Shown: piece by piece, positions 7,530 through 15,884 of the stretch
How the letters are laid out: each line of letters starts with the position of its first letter
How positions within the stretch are numbered: position 1 is the first letter of the stretch
Position numbers and translations under genes: made by a program
NCBI GenBank assembly: GCA_964639275.1
Contig: CAZXCQ010000126.1
Coordinates: 1-17,367 of the forward strand
Direction of reading: 5' to 3'
DNA: 17,367 bases
Source of the DNA: CAZXCQ01 sp964639275
GTDB lineage: Bacteria; Desulfobacterota; DSM-4660; Desulfatiglandales; Desulfatiglandaceae
The notes under the pieces: generated by a model
What the model saw: only the letters and a program-made list of their open reading frames with translations
Told to the model about the DNA's origin: nothing
The model's database searches: none

Positions 7530-10523
7530 ATGCCCGCCAGACTGGAAATCAGACTAAAACAGGACCTGTTTGATGCGGAAGGGGCCGGAAGCAGGCGAAA
7601 GGCAAGGGAATATTTCGGCCTTGAAGCAAAGGATATCCGGGTAATCAGGGTCTTGACCCTGGATGCCGATCTTGCCCCTGCTCAATTGGAACAGATTCGA
7701 ACCGAGATATTTACCAATCCTGTCCTGGAAAGGTCCTCCTACTCTCCTATTGCCCATGACTTTGACTGGCTCATATGGATCGGGTTTCGGCCGGGGGTAA
7801 GAGATACGGCCGGGAGTACAGCGGCCGAGGCCATTGAGGACCTCCTGGGGATAAAGCTCGGATCCGATCAGGCTGTCTATACGTCAAGGCTTTACGAAAT
7901 CAAGGGAGATCTGGCTGAAAAAGAGGTCTTAAAAATTGCCACCGACCTCCTGGCCAATGATCTCATACAACAATGGAGGATATATTCAAGCGATGACTGG
8001 GACAGCCAGAAAGGGATCGGGTTTTTGATCCCAAAGGTGGTCCTTGATCATAGCCCCAGGGTAAGAACCCTCCCCATCAAGAGTGATAAAGAACTGAGGC
8101 AAATATCACGGGAACGCAACCTTGCTCTTCAGGACAGAGATATACCGGTGATCCGTCAATACTTCCTGAGAGAAGATGTACGGCGGGAGAGAAAAAGGGT
8201 CGGCCTGGACCTCCCGACTGATGTGGAACTGGAATACATCTCCCAGGCCCGCAGCGATCACTGCAATCACAATACGTTCAGGGGTCTCTTTCGATATCAT
8301 GACCTTGCCACCGGCAATCAAGAAACAGTGGATAACCTCTTTAAGACCTGTATTGAGGCCCCAACCCTTGAGATTATGGAGAAAAAGGACTGGGTCATTT
8401 CGGTCTTGTGGGATAACGCCGGTGTAGGACGGTTTGACGATGATCACTACTATGTGATCACCGGTGAGACCCACAACAGCCCATCCAATATGGAGGCCTA
8501 TGGTGGCGCCATAACCGGTATTGTGGGCATCTACAGGGACCCCATGGGTACTGGAAAGGGCTCAAAGCTGGTCCTTGGGATGTATGGCTACTGTGTAGGC
8601 CATCGGGACTATAGCGGCAATCTGATGCCTCACCTCCATCCCCGCCGTCTGCTTGACGGGGTCATCGAGGGGGTAAGGGACGGCGGCAACAAGAGTGGCA
8701 TCCCAACACCCTACGGGTTGCTCCTCTTTGACCAGAGCTACCTGGGAAAGTGTCTCGTCTTTGTGACCGCCCTGGGAATCATGCCTGCCCGAATAGGAAA
8801 TGAATCCTCGCACCAAAAGACCACCACCCCCGGTGATCTGATCATTATGTCGGGGGGCAGGGTGGGCAAAGACGGGATCCACGGGGTGACCGCCGCGTCC
8901 GAGACATACGGCGAACATACCCCTGCGGGCCATGTTCAGATCGGTGATCCATACACCCAGAAAAAGATGCATGACTTCCTGCTGGAGGCAAGGGACGAGG
9001 GTCTGATCTCATTTATTACCGATAATGGGGGGGGCGGGCTCTCCTCCTCTATCGGCGAATCCGCCCGATTTAGCAACGGCTGCCAGGTTGATCTGGACAA
9101 GGTCCCCCTAAAATACGATGGGCTGGATCAATGGGAGATCTGGGTCTCCGAATCCCAGGAAAGGATGACCATAGCCATCAGGCCCGAACATCTGGATCGC
9201 TTTATGGCGCTTTCGGCCAAACACGCCGTGGAAAGCACCGTCATCGGGAAATACAACGATTCCTGTTATCTCAAACTCGACTATCAGGGTAAGACCTGCG
9301 CCTATATCCGGATGGACCTCCTGGAATCAGATTTTCCTCAATGGCAGTTTGACGCGGAATGGATCGACCCCCGTATGCGGGGGCTGACAGAGCCGGTTTT
9401 GAGTGAGCCCGGAGACCATGGGGCACTTTTAAAGGCGCTTCTGTCTCGCCCCAACATATGCTCCCGCAACTGGATCGCAAGACAATACGACCACGAGGTC
9501 CAAGGCGGGAGTGTGATCAAGCCCCTGGTGGGAAAGCGGCGGGATGTCCCATCTGACGCCTCGGTGATAAGACCTATCCTGGACGTCAAGAGGGGCATTG
9601 CGGTCTCCCAGGCCCTCAATCCTTTCTATTCAATGATTGATACCTACCCCATGACTGCTGCGACCATTGATGAGGCGGTCAGAAAAACACTGGCCGTCGG
9701 TGGGGACCCGCATCATCTGGCCGGGGTGGATAACTTCTGCTGGCCCACCATCGAGTATCACCCGGAGAAAAATCCCGACGGAAGATACAAGGCCGCCCAG
9801 CTGGTCAGGGCCAACTGGGCGCTGAGGGACTGCTGTCTGGCCTATGGCATCCCCCTCCTTTCCGGGAAGGATAGCATGTATATCGATGGAAACCTGGAAG
9901 GCCCCTTTGGTGAGAGACGAAAGATATCGGGTCTTCCCACCCTCCTTTTTACGGTTACCAGTGTCATAGCGGATATTGCCAGGTGTGTCACCCTGGATGC
10001 CAAGTTTCCGGGTGATCTGATCTATATCCTGGGTGAAACAAGAAATGAGCTTGGAGCAAGCGAATACTATCAGATCATGGAATCCGTCGGTCTCAATGTC
10101 CCCCGGGTAGATCCAAAAGAACTGTGGCCGCAATACCTGGCCCTCCATCGGGCAATCCAAGAAGGGCTCATCTCTTCATGCCATGCCATAACCAGGGGGG
10201 GACTGGCCGTGCACCTGGCCATGGTCTCAATGGCAGGAGAACTCGGAATGGATATCCACCTGCCCCTGATTCCCGCTGCCCCCAATCTCAGTGTCAGCCA
10301 GACCCTTTACTCTGAGTCGTGCGGCAGATTTGTGATAACCATATCACCCGGGAAAAAAGGGGTCTTTGAGGAGATCTTCTCCGGTCTAAAAATGGCGCAG
10401 ATCGGTGTTGTGACCGAGTCACCCTCCCTTTCCATCAAAGATGACGGGGGGCATGAGATAGTTGAAGAAGATCTCTGCGGGCTCAAGGATGCCTGGAAAA
10501 GGCCCTTTGGGGACTTGATATGA
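7530..10523 (+). CDS. purL: Phosphoribosylformylglycinamidine synthase, PurS-PurL fusion
   Basis: The synthetase subunit of FGAM synthase converts FGAR, ATP and ammonia from glutamine to FGAM, the fourth step of purine synthesis. At 997 residues it is longer than the small PurL (about 720-750) and shorter than the single-chain enzyme with its glutaminase (about 1250-1300). Residues 1 to about 155 look like two PurS-like domains in tandem; the catalytic part follows with SDHC (242-245; His244 matches the catalytic-loop His), GETHN (312-316) for ATP and metal, and two AIRS-type repeats, ending near 997. The glutaminase is the separate PurQ, whose start overlaps the stop by 4 bp (ATGA). A ribosome site, AGGGA, is 7 bases before the ATG. 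No separate purS is needed or seen. Confidence 0.95.
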   Translation: MPARLEIRLKQDLFDAEGAGSRRKAREYFGLEAKDIRVIRVLTLDADLAPAQLEQIRTEIFTNPVLERSSYSPIAHDFDWLIWIGFRPGVRDTAGSTAAEAIEDLLGIKLGSDQAVYTSRLYEIKGDLAEKEVLKIATDLLANDLIQQWRIYSSDDWDSQKGIGFLIPKVVLDHSPRVRTLPIKSDKELRQISRERNLALQDRDIPVIRQYFLREDVRRERKRVGLDLPTDVELEYISQARSDHCNHNTFRGLFRYHDLATGNQETVDNLFKTCIEAPTLEIMEKKDWVISVLWDNAGVGRFDDDHYYVITGETHNSPSNMEAYGGAITGIVGIYRDPMGTGKGSKLVLGMYGYCVGHRDYSGNLMPHLHPRRLLDGVIEGVRDGGNKSGIPTPYGLLLFDQSYLGKCLVFVTALGIMPARIGNESSHQKTTTPGDLIIMSGGRVGKDGIHGVTAASETYGEHTPAGHVQIGDPYTQKKMHDFLLEARDEGLISFITDNGGGGLSSSIGESARFSNGCQVDLDKVPLKYDGLDQWEIWVSESQERMTIAIRPEHLDRFMALSAKHAVESTVIGKYNDSCYLKLDYQGKTCAYIRMDLLESDFPQWQFDAEWIDPRMRGLTEPVLSEPGDHGALLKALLSRPNICSRNWIARQYDHEVQGGSVIKPLVGKRRDVPSDASVIRPILDVKRGIAVSQALNPFYSMIDTYPMTAATIDEAVRKTLAVGGDPHHLAGVDNFCWPTIEYHPEKNPDGRYKAAQLVRANWALRDCCLAYGIPLLSGKDSMYIDGNLEGPFGERRKISGLPTLLFTVTSVIADIARCVTLDAKFPGDLIYILGETRNELGASEYYQIMESVGLNVPRVDPKELWPQYLALHRAIQEGLISSCHAITRGGLAVHLAMVSMAGELGMDIHLPLIPAAPNLSVSQTLYSESCGRFVITISPGKKGVFEEIFSGLKMAQIGVVTESPSLSIKDDGGHEIVEEDLCGLKDAWKRPFGDLI

Positions 10524-11350
10524 CACAGATAAAGGCACTTGTCCTGACCGGTTATGGGCTAAACTGCGACTATGAAACCGATTACGCGCTGAGGTTGGCG
10601 GGTGCGGAATCCCACAGACTCCACATCAACCAATTTATCACGGATAAAGGGGCTCGTAGAACGGCGAGGCTCGACGACTATCATATCCTGGTCTTTGGAG
10701 GTGGTTTTAGCTGGGCCGACGACCATGGCGCAGGGGTGCTCATGGCGTCAAAGCTCAGACACCATCTTGGCAAAGACATCGAACGCTTCATCCAGGACGG
10801 AAAACTGATCATCGGCATATGCAATGGCTTTCAGACCCTGGTCAATCTGGGGCTCCTGCCGGGTTTTGAATACCGATATGGAGAGAGATGTGCGGCCATC
10901 ACCCATAACGACTCTGGCAATTTTATTGATTCGTGGGTCAATCTCAGAGTCAATCAGGATTCACCCTGTGTTTTTTCAAAGGGGCTCTCCACCCTGGAAC
11001 TCCCCGTGAGACACGGGCAAGGGAAATTCTATGCAGCGGATCAAGAGATCAGGCAGCTTTTCATCAACAACCAGGTGGTGATGCAATATGCCGGTGAAGA
11101 TGGAAGACCGGCGCGGGGGAAATGGCCCCTCAATCCAAATGGATCCCTCGAAGACATCGCCGGGATCTGTGATCCCAGTGGCCGAATCTTTGGTCTCATG
11201 CCCCATCCCGAGGCCTATAACCACTATACCAATCACCCCGACTGGACTGCAAAAAGAGAAACACTAACCCGGCAAGGAAAACGGCTCATGTCCGGAGAGG
11301 GAGAGGGTATCCAGATATTTAGGAATGCGGTTGAGTATTTTGGGGATTGA
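10520..11350 (+). CDS. purQ: PurQ, glutaminase subunit of FGAM synthase
   Basis: A class I glutamine amidotransferase that supplies ammonia to PurL. The nucleophile is Cys101 in GICNGFQTL (99-107), and the rest of the triad is His229 and Glu231 in MPHPEA. Near the N-terminus GYGLNCDYET is typical of PurQ. At 276 residues it is somewhat longer than the usual 220-230 residue PurQ and lies within the range of the longer form that works with large PurL proteins. It is translationally coupled to purL by a 4-bp overlap. It acts in the cytoplasm, in complex with PurL. Confidence 0.95.
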   Translation: MTQIKALVLTGYGLNCDYETDYALRLAGAESHRLHINQFITDKGARRTARLDDYHILVFGGGFSWADDHGAGVLMASKLRHHLGKDIERFIQDGKLIIGICNGFQTLVNLGLLPGFEYRYGERCAAITHNDSGNFIDSWVNLRVNQDSPCVFSKGLSTLELPVRHGQGKFYAADQEIRQLFINNQVVMQYAGEDGRPARGKWPLNPNGSLEDIAGICDPSGRIFGLMPHPEAYNHYTNHPDWTAKRETLTRQGKRLMSGEGEGIQIFRNAVEYFGD

Positions 11351-11371
11351 ACAAAGGAGGAGATGCGCCAG

Positions 11372-13201
11372 ATGATTCGCGAAACAATGACAAGGCAGGA
11401 GAGATTCCAGGCCGCCATCTCTCTTGAACCGGTGGACAGGCACCCGGTCTTTCCCATACTCATCACCACGGCACCCAGGCTTTACGGAATCACCCAGGCA
11501 GAGGCATGGCGTGATCACAGCGTGGCACGCGAGGCGCTCATCCGTTGTTTTGAGGAATTTGGATACGATTACGGGAGCAAACCCAATTATTACTATCCCA
11601 TGTTGCCGGGAAGGCTGTGCGGTGCGCCCGTGCGCAACCTGATACCTGGCAAGCACCTGAGAGAAGATGACCTTTATCAAATAGATGAGAGGGTCCTCTT
11701 TGCCCAAGAGGACTACGAAAAGATTGCCGCCCTTGGGTGGAACGGGTTTTGGGATGGGCATTATGAGAAGATCGGGAAAAAGACGATGGCAGAGTTCAAG
11801 CACATGCAGACCATCAGCAACCAGCTCTACGTTGAAGACATGAAGATCTGCGAGCAAAGGGGGATGCCCATATTCCTGGGAGTTGCCGTGGACTCGGTCT
11901 TGATGGCCTTCTCGCTGTGCCGCACCCTGAGTGAGTTCACCAAAGACCTCTACGAGGTTCCGGGCAAGGTCGAGACCGCCATGAAGGCATCTTGCGACGA
12001 TATCATCTCCAATGCCATACAGGTCTGCAGGAACAATGGCAAGGACGTGGCGTTTATCGTCCTTGAAAGGGGCTCGGGCTTCTACTACCGCCTGCCGCTG
12101 TTTGAGCGCTTTGAGTGGCCTTTTTTGCAGCGCTACGTGGATGCCTTTTTGTCGGAGGGAATAACCCCGTGGCTTCACTTTGATACCGACTGGGGGATAA
12201 ACCTCCCCTATCTAAAAAGGCTTCCCCGGGCCAAGTGTGTCTGCGATCTGGATGGCACCACAGACATCTTCAAGGCCAAAGAGATCCTCGGGGGTCACAT
12301 GTGTATCAGCGGTGATGTCCCCGCCAGTCTCCTGACCCTGGGAAGACCGGAAGAAGTCGCGGACTATTGCAAGCGGCTTATCGACCTTGTGGGCGAGGGC
12401 GGCGGCTTTATGTTGACCTCCGGGTGTGAATGCCCCATCGACGCAAGGCCCGAGAATATCCGGACAATGGTAGAGACCGCAAAGACCTACCGGAGTAAAG
12501 CGCGTCTCGGCAAGGCCCAACGGCCTGAGACCGTCAAAAAGAAGGCGGCAGCCGAAGTTGTGCTCAGCGGGGAAATCGCCAGGGCCGTGGCCCAACTCCG
12601 ATTCAATGATGTCATGGGCCTTGTGGAGCACGCCACCGCTGGAGGCATCGAACCCCTTTCGGTCCTCAATGATTGTCGTGCCGGCATGGACCGGGTTGGG
12701 GAATTATACAGCAGCGGTGAGTATTTTCTCTCCGAACTGATTATGTCGGCCAGGATCTTTAAAAAGGTCGTGGGAATCCTGGAGCCACTCCTGACCCGGG
12801 ACCGCGAGGATCTGTCCCTCGGCCCGGTAGTCCTTTCAACCCCCAAGGGGGATATCCACGATATCGGCAAGGACATCGTGGGGACGCTCTTCAAGGCGTC
12901 TGGTTTTGAGGTCATAGACCTCGGTGTGGATGTGGCACCCGAGGCCATTGCAGACGCTGTTGCCGAGTCTGGCTCAAAGATCATTGCCATGTCTGCCCTT
13001 ATCACGCCCACCTTTGAGTCGATGAAAGAGGCGGTGAGGTTGTTGGAGGAAAGGGATATGAGAAGCGGCCGATATGTGATTATCGGAGGCGGTCCAACCA
13101 CGCCCACTGTCCGCGATTATGTAAAGGCAGACGCCTGGACCCTCGACCCCAAGGAGGGTGTCAATTGGTGCAGGGAATTCCTTGCTCAAACCCGGGACTA
13201 G
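11372..13201 (+). CDS. CmuA-like fusion: UroD/MtaA-type methyltransferase plus corrinoid domain
   Basis: The N-terminal part (about 5-370) is a uroporphyrinogen-decarboxylase-fold domain of the kind found in corrinoid methyltransferases; the C-terminal part (about 400-600) is a MetH/MtaC-type cobalamin-binding module with the helical cap and GDIHDIGKDIVG, where His499 is the expected lower cobalt ligand (DxHxxG), followed by the GGGPTT loop (575-580). This order matches CmuA of chloromethane degraders. The usual zinc motif H-x-C is H-F-D here (His272, Asp274), with Cys355 and Cys357 in TSGCECP as possible further ligands. The substrate is unknown: likely a methyl group passing between a donor, the corrinoid and a C1 carrier. 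I prefer the ATG at 11372 because AAAGGAGG (11353-11360) is 11 bases away, while the ATG at 11363 is only 2 bases away; residue numbers here count from 11363. The gene is 21 bp after purQ, so probably cotranscribed. Confidence 0.9.
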   Translation: MIRETMTRQERFQAAISLEPVDRHPVFPILITTAPRLYGITQAEAWRDHSVAREALIRCFEEFGYDYGSKPNYYYPMLPGRLCGAPVRNLIPGKHLREDDLYQIDERVLFAQEDYEKIAALGWNGFWDGHYEKIGKKTMAEFKHMQTISNQLYVEDMKICEQRGMPIFLGVAVDSVLMAFSLCRTLSEFTKDLYEVPGKVETAMKASCDDIISNAIQVCRNNGKDVAFIVLERGSGFYYRLPLFERFEWPFLQRYVDAFLSEGITPWLHFDTDWGINLPYLKRLPRAKCVCDLDGTTDIFKAKEILGGHMCISGDVPASLLTLGRPEEVADYCKRLIDLVGEGGGFMLTSGCECPIDARPENIRTMVETAKTYRSKARLGKAQRPETVKKKAAAEVVLSGEIARAVAQLRFNDVMGLVEHATAGGIEPLSVLNDCRAGMDRVGELYSSGEYFLSELIMSARIFKKVVGILEPLLTRDREDLSLGPVVLSTPKGDIHDIGKDIVGTLFKASGFEVIDLGVDVAPEAIADAVAESGSKIIAMSALITPTFESMKEAVRLLEERDMRSGRYVIIGGGPTTPTVRDYVKADAWTLDPKEGVNWCREFLAQTRD

Positions 13202-13229
13202 TCCTCCTGAAGTCCTCGACGTATTTTTC

Positions 13230-13260
13230 TTGACTTTTCAGAAATTTTCTATTCTATACA
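13230..13260 (+). promoter_or_regulatory. Possible promoter before the Rrf2-family gene
   Basis: TTGACT (13230-13235) and TATACA (13255-13260) with a 19-base spacer, inside an AT-rich stretch that also contains an imperfect palindrome around ATACTAATTTAATAC (13261-13275), a possible operator. Motif match only; the spacing is longer than ideal. Confidence 0.3.
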
Positions 13261-13300
13261 ATACTAATTTAATACAGATTTGATGGTTTCGCAGAAAGTC

Positions 13301-13327
13301 GTCATTCCGGCGAAAGCCGGAATCCAG
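13301..13327. repeat. Palindromic GTCATTCC...GGAATCCAG repeat
   Basis: A 27-bp unit whose core ATTCCGGC-GAAA-GCCGGAAT forms a perfect hairpin. Two more copies are at 17176-17202 (inverted) and 17221-17247. This is a very common class of small dispersed repeat in proteobacterial intergenic DNA; read in one frame it gives the telltale spurious peptide FWIPAFAGMT. Confidence 0.9.
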
Positions 13328-13425
13328 AAGTACGAGGACCTGAACACGCTTTGAGTGAGAAATATGTGACTGAATTTATGAGACGAAGCACTTATTGAGA
13401 AAACTGTTAAGACCCAGGATAGTTT

Positions 13426-13869
13426 ATGAGACTCACTACAAGGAGTCGCTATGGCACCCGCCTCATGATTGATATGGCACAGCATTATGACCAGGGGGCC
13501 ATTCAATTGGGGGATATTGCCAGGCGCCAAGGTATCTCTATCAAATATTTCCAGCAGATCATCATCCCACTCCGGAGGGCGAATTATGTAAAAAGCGTCC
13601 GCGGTAGTAAGGGGGGGTACATGCTGGCTGAACCCCCTGAAAGGATTACGATTGGTGAAATTGTGGCCCTCTTGGAGGGCGGTGCAAGCCTGACTGAATG
13701 CTCTGATAACCCGCTGGTATGCAAAAAGGCCGATCTCTGTTTGACGCGAGGTCTTTGGAAGAGGGCCGCAGAGGCCATATACAATGAATTGGGCTCTATT
13801 ACGTTACGCGACCTGCTGGAGATGGGCAAGACGGAAAGGGGAACCCTTGTGGGCCAGGGAGAGGGGTGA
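13426..13869 (+). CDS. Rrf2-family transcription regulator with three Cys
   Basis: A 147-residue Rrf2/IscR-type winged-helix regulator. The N-terminus MRLTTRSRYGTRLMIDMA, the recognition helix region SIKYFQQIIIPLRRANYVKS (38-57) and RGSKGGYMLAEPPERITIGEIV (59-80) are classic. Cys92, Cys99 and Cys105 (C-x6-C-x5-C) match the iron-sulfur ligand region of IscR and NsrR, so it probably senses redox state, iron-sulfur status or NO. It lies 40 bp before the cytochrome b gene and likely controls that operon; in Desulfovibrio the founding Rrf2 is likewise encoded beside an Hmc redox complex. It is a regulator of the membrane redox genes by inference. The start is supported by AGGAT about 6 bases upstream. 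Confidence 0.93.
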   Translation: MRLTTRSRYGTRLMIDMAQHYDQGAIQLGDIARRQGISIKYFQQIIIPLRRANYVKSVRGSKGGYMLAEPPERITIGEIVALLEGGASLTECSDNPLVCKKADLCLTRGLWKRAAEAIYNELGSITLRDLLEMGKTERGTLVGQGEG

Positions 13870-13909
13870 TGTTCCCTGGCCGGCTTCGCTTTGATGAAAG
13901 GAGTAAGGC

Positions 13910-14575
13910 GTGGATTTTTTTTCGTTTGTTGAAGGTCCGTTGTTGTGGTTCGCCTTTCTGATATTTGTCATAGGCAGTCTGGTAAGGGTTGCCCTGTTCC
14001 TCTCGGTATCCACCAAGAAGGACAAGATCATTTACCAGCACTTTAAATGGAGGTATGTCTTTGCGACACTTCTCCGGTGGGTGTTGCCCGTAAACAAGGA
14101 CGTGGCCAAGAACCCTGTATTTAGCATCCTGGGCTACGTATTCCATATCTGCCTGATCGTTGTGCCCATTTGGTATTCGGGCCATATTACGCTATGGGAG
14201 GAGTCGCGGTTTGCATGGTCGTGGTCATCCATCCCGGACGGGCTCGCCGATTGGATGACCCTGATCTTTCTGGCCATTGCCATCTTTTTCTTTTTGAGAC
14301 GGATCTTTTCGGCCGATATTCGTCTTATTTCCACCTTTTCCGATTATCTCCTGATCATTGTGACGGCGCTGCCCTTCCTCACAGGGTATTTCCTCACCCA
14401 TGGGACCCTGGACGGCATGGGGTTTCTGGGGGATAATATGCAGCTTTTCCATATTCTTTCAGCCGAGCTGGTGTTGATTTTGATTCCTTGTACCAGGCTG
14501 TCCCACTATGTCCTCTTCTTCTTTTCCAGGGGGGCCACCGGCGTTGAATTTGGCCGCAGGGGATATTCTATCTGA
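13910..14575 (+). CDS. Membrane cytochrome b, NarI/HmcE/TmcC-like
   Basis: A 221-residue integral membrane protein with about five hydrophobic segments (near 9-31, 71-93, 113-130, 143-164 and 180-205). His79 and His92 in one helix, and His181 and His199 in the last, 18 residues apart as in NarI, are the likely ligands for two b hemes. It resembles the cytochrome b subunits HmcE, TmcC and DsrM that pass electrons between the menaquinone pool or periplasmic cytochromes and a cytoplasmic HdrD-like protein, which is the next gene (37 bp on). The start is GTG, supported by AAAGGAG 6 bases upstream. Which of the three complexes it belongs to cannot be settled without the missing subunits. Confidence 0.87.
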   Translation: MDFFSFVEGPLLWFAFLIFVIGSLVRVALFLSVSTKKDKIIYQHFKWRYVFATLLRWVLPVNKDVAKNPVFSILGYVFHICLIVVPIWYSGHITLWEESRFAWSWSSIPDGLADWMTLIFLAIAIFFFLRRIFSADIRLISTFSDYLLIIVTALPFLTGYFLTHGTLDGMGFLGDNMQLFHILSAELVLILIPCTRLSHYVLFFFSRGATGVEFGRRGYSI

Positions 14576-14612
14576 GCCAGAACAAGATGTTGTTGTGTGA
14601 AGGAGTCTGATT

Positions 14613-15875
14613 ATGCGTCAAGGGATCATGGAGTTCTTGAGGCCCAGGCTGGGTGCACGTTTTAAGATGTGGCTAAATATCTGCACCCACTGCGGGCTGT
14701 GTGCCAACACCTGTCATCACTATACCGGCAATGACAATGACCCCAGGATGATACCCTCTTACAAGGTCAAGTTCTTAAAGGAGATACTCAAGAAAGAGGG
14801 CAATGTGGACAGAGACTATCTTCAAAGGGTCTATGATACGGTCTATTATGAGTGTAATATGTGCAGGCGGTGCACCCTTTATTGTCCTTTTGGCATCGAT
14901 ATTGCGCTGTTGATATCCCTTCTCAGGGCCTTGCTCTTCTCCCAGGGGATCGCGCCCGAGGGTCTGGTGAAGGCCATAGAGAACTACAAGGAATTTGGTA
15001 ACCAGATGGCGGTTACGGACGAGGACTGGGTTGATACGATAAAGTGGTGCGAGGAGGAGACAGCAGAAGAGCTGGTGGGTCTAAAGATCCCCATCGACAA
15101 GAAGGGTGCCAAGATATTGTATACGGTCAATGCAAGGGAACCGATGTTCTATCCCCAGGACATGATGGAGGTGGCCAAGATATTCTATGTGGCCGGTGAG
15201 GACTATACCTATTGCAGCAAGCCGGGTTGGGACGATACCAACCTGTCCATGTTCTGTGGTGACCTGAAGACCTCCAGGATGATCGTCGAAAATACCTTTA
15301 AGAGGGCAGAGGAACTGGAGGTTAAACAGGTAGCCATTACCGAATGAGGCCATGCCTACAGAGCGCTTCGGTTCGAAGCGCCCACCTGGCTGGGATTTAC
15401 GCCGAAGCAGGAGGTGGTTCACTCGGTTGAGCTATTTCATGACTATATCCGGGATGGCAGGATAAAATTAAAGGAAAAGATCAAGGTCCCCACAACGCTC
15501 CAAGATCCCTGCAATGTGGTCCGGAGCGGAGGGCTGGCCGAGAAAAACAGGCACCTGGCCGAATATCTCTCCGAGGACTTTCGTCCCATGAGATACCAGG
15601 GCAACGCTAACTACTGCTGTTCCGGCGGGGGGGGTGCCATGCCCATGGGCGGAGAGGTCAAGAAACACCGTCTCAAGGCCGGTAAGGTCAAGGCGGATCA
15701 GATCCGTGAGACCGGCGCCAAGGTCGTGTTTGTCCCTTGCCACAACTGTATTGATCAGATCAGAGATCTTTCAAAGGAATATGACCTTGGCATCAGGGCG
15801 ATCCACTTCAAACAGGCCATCACCGAGTGTATGGAGATCCCTCAAGAGATGATACCCAGGGAGGATGAGGAATAG
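14613..15875 (+). CDS. HdrD/TmcB/HmcF-like Fe-S protein, probable selenoprotein (UGA = Sec245)
   Basis: Read through the in-frame TGA at 15345-15347 this is one 420-residue protein. Two ferredoxin-type [4Fe-4S] motifs come first: Cys24, 27, 30, 34 and Cys81, 84, 87, 91. Then come two CCG (cysteine-rich) domains as in HdrB/HdrD: the first around Cys201, Cys215 and residue 245, the second with Cys300, CC at 335-336 and CHNC at 376-379. The TGA falls in E-x-G-H-A-Y-R, where related HmcF/TmcB/DsrK-type proteins have Cys, so Sec is the natural reading; a SECIS-like hairpin follows. Stopping at the TGA would leave a 244-residue protein without the second CCG domain, and the rest has no proper start (the first GTG, at 15414, overlaps its own AGGAGG). 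The protein likely takes electrons from the cytochrome b (previous gene) to a cytoplasmic acceptor. Alternatives: a point mutation or sequencing error at TGC/TGT. Confidence 0.83.
15345..15381 (+). other. UGA Sec codon with putative bacterial SECIS hairpin
   Basis: The TGA (15345-15347) is followed after 15 bases by GCGCTTCG (15363-15370), loop GTT, CGAAGCGC (15374-15381): a perfect 8-bp stem. The loop starts 23 bases after the UGA and begins with G. Bacterial SECIS elements, as known from formate dehydrogenase genes, are coding-region hairpins just after the UGA with a short loop carrying G (and often U) and a UGA-to-loop distance of roughly 16-37 bases; this one fits. I see no bulged U as in the E. 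coli element. SelB would bind it. Confidence 0.75.
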
Positions 15876-15884
15876 GAGGTCATC

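Noticed and set aside
11264..12178. A 304-codon open frame on the minus strand
   Set aside because: It lies antisense to the methyltransferase fusion, has no ribosome site or family features, and reflects codon bias of the real gene.
13264..13530. An 88-codon minus-strand frame containing FWIPAFAGMT
   Set aside because: This peptide is the well-known false translation of the palindromic ATTCC repeat; the rest overlaps the Rrf2 gene antisense.
14613..15347. Two separate genes (244-residue Fe-S protein and a 153-residue CCG protein starting at 15414)
   Set aside because: Both halves are in the same frame, the stretch between them encodes the family motif GHAYR, and the second half lacks a usable start. 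Sec readthrough explains it better.
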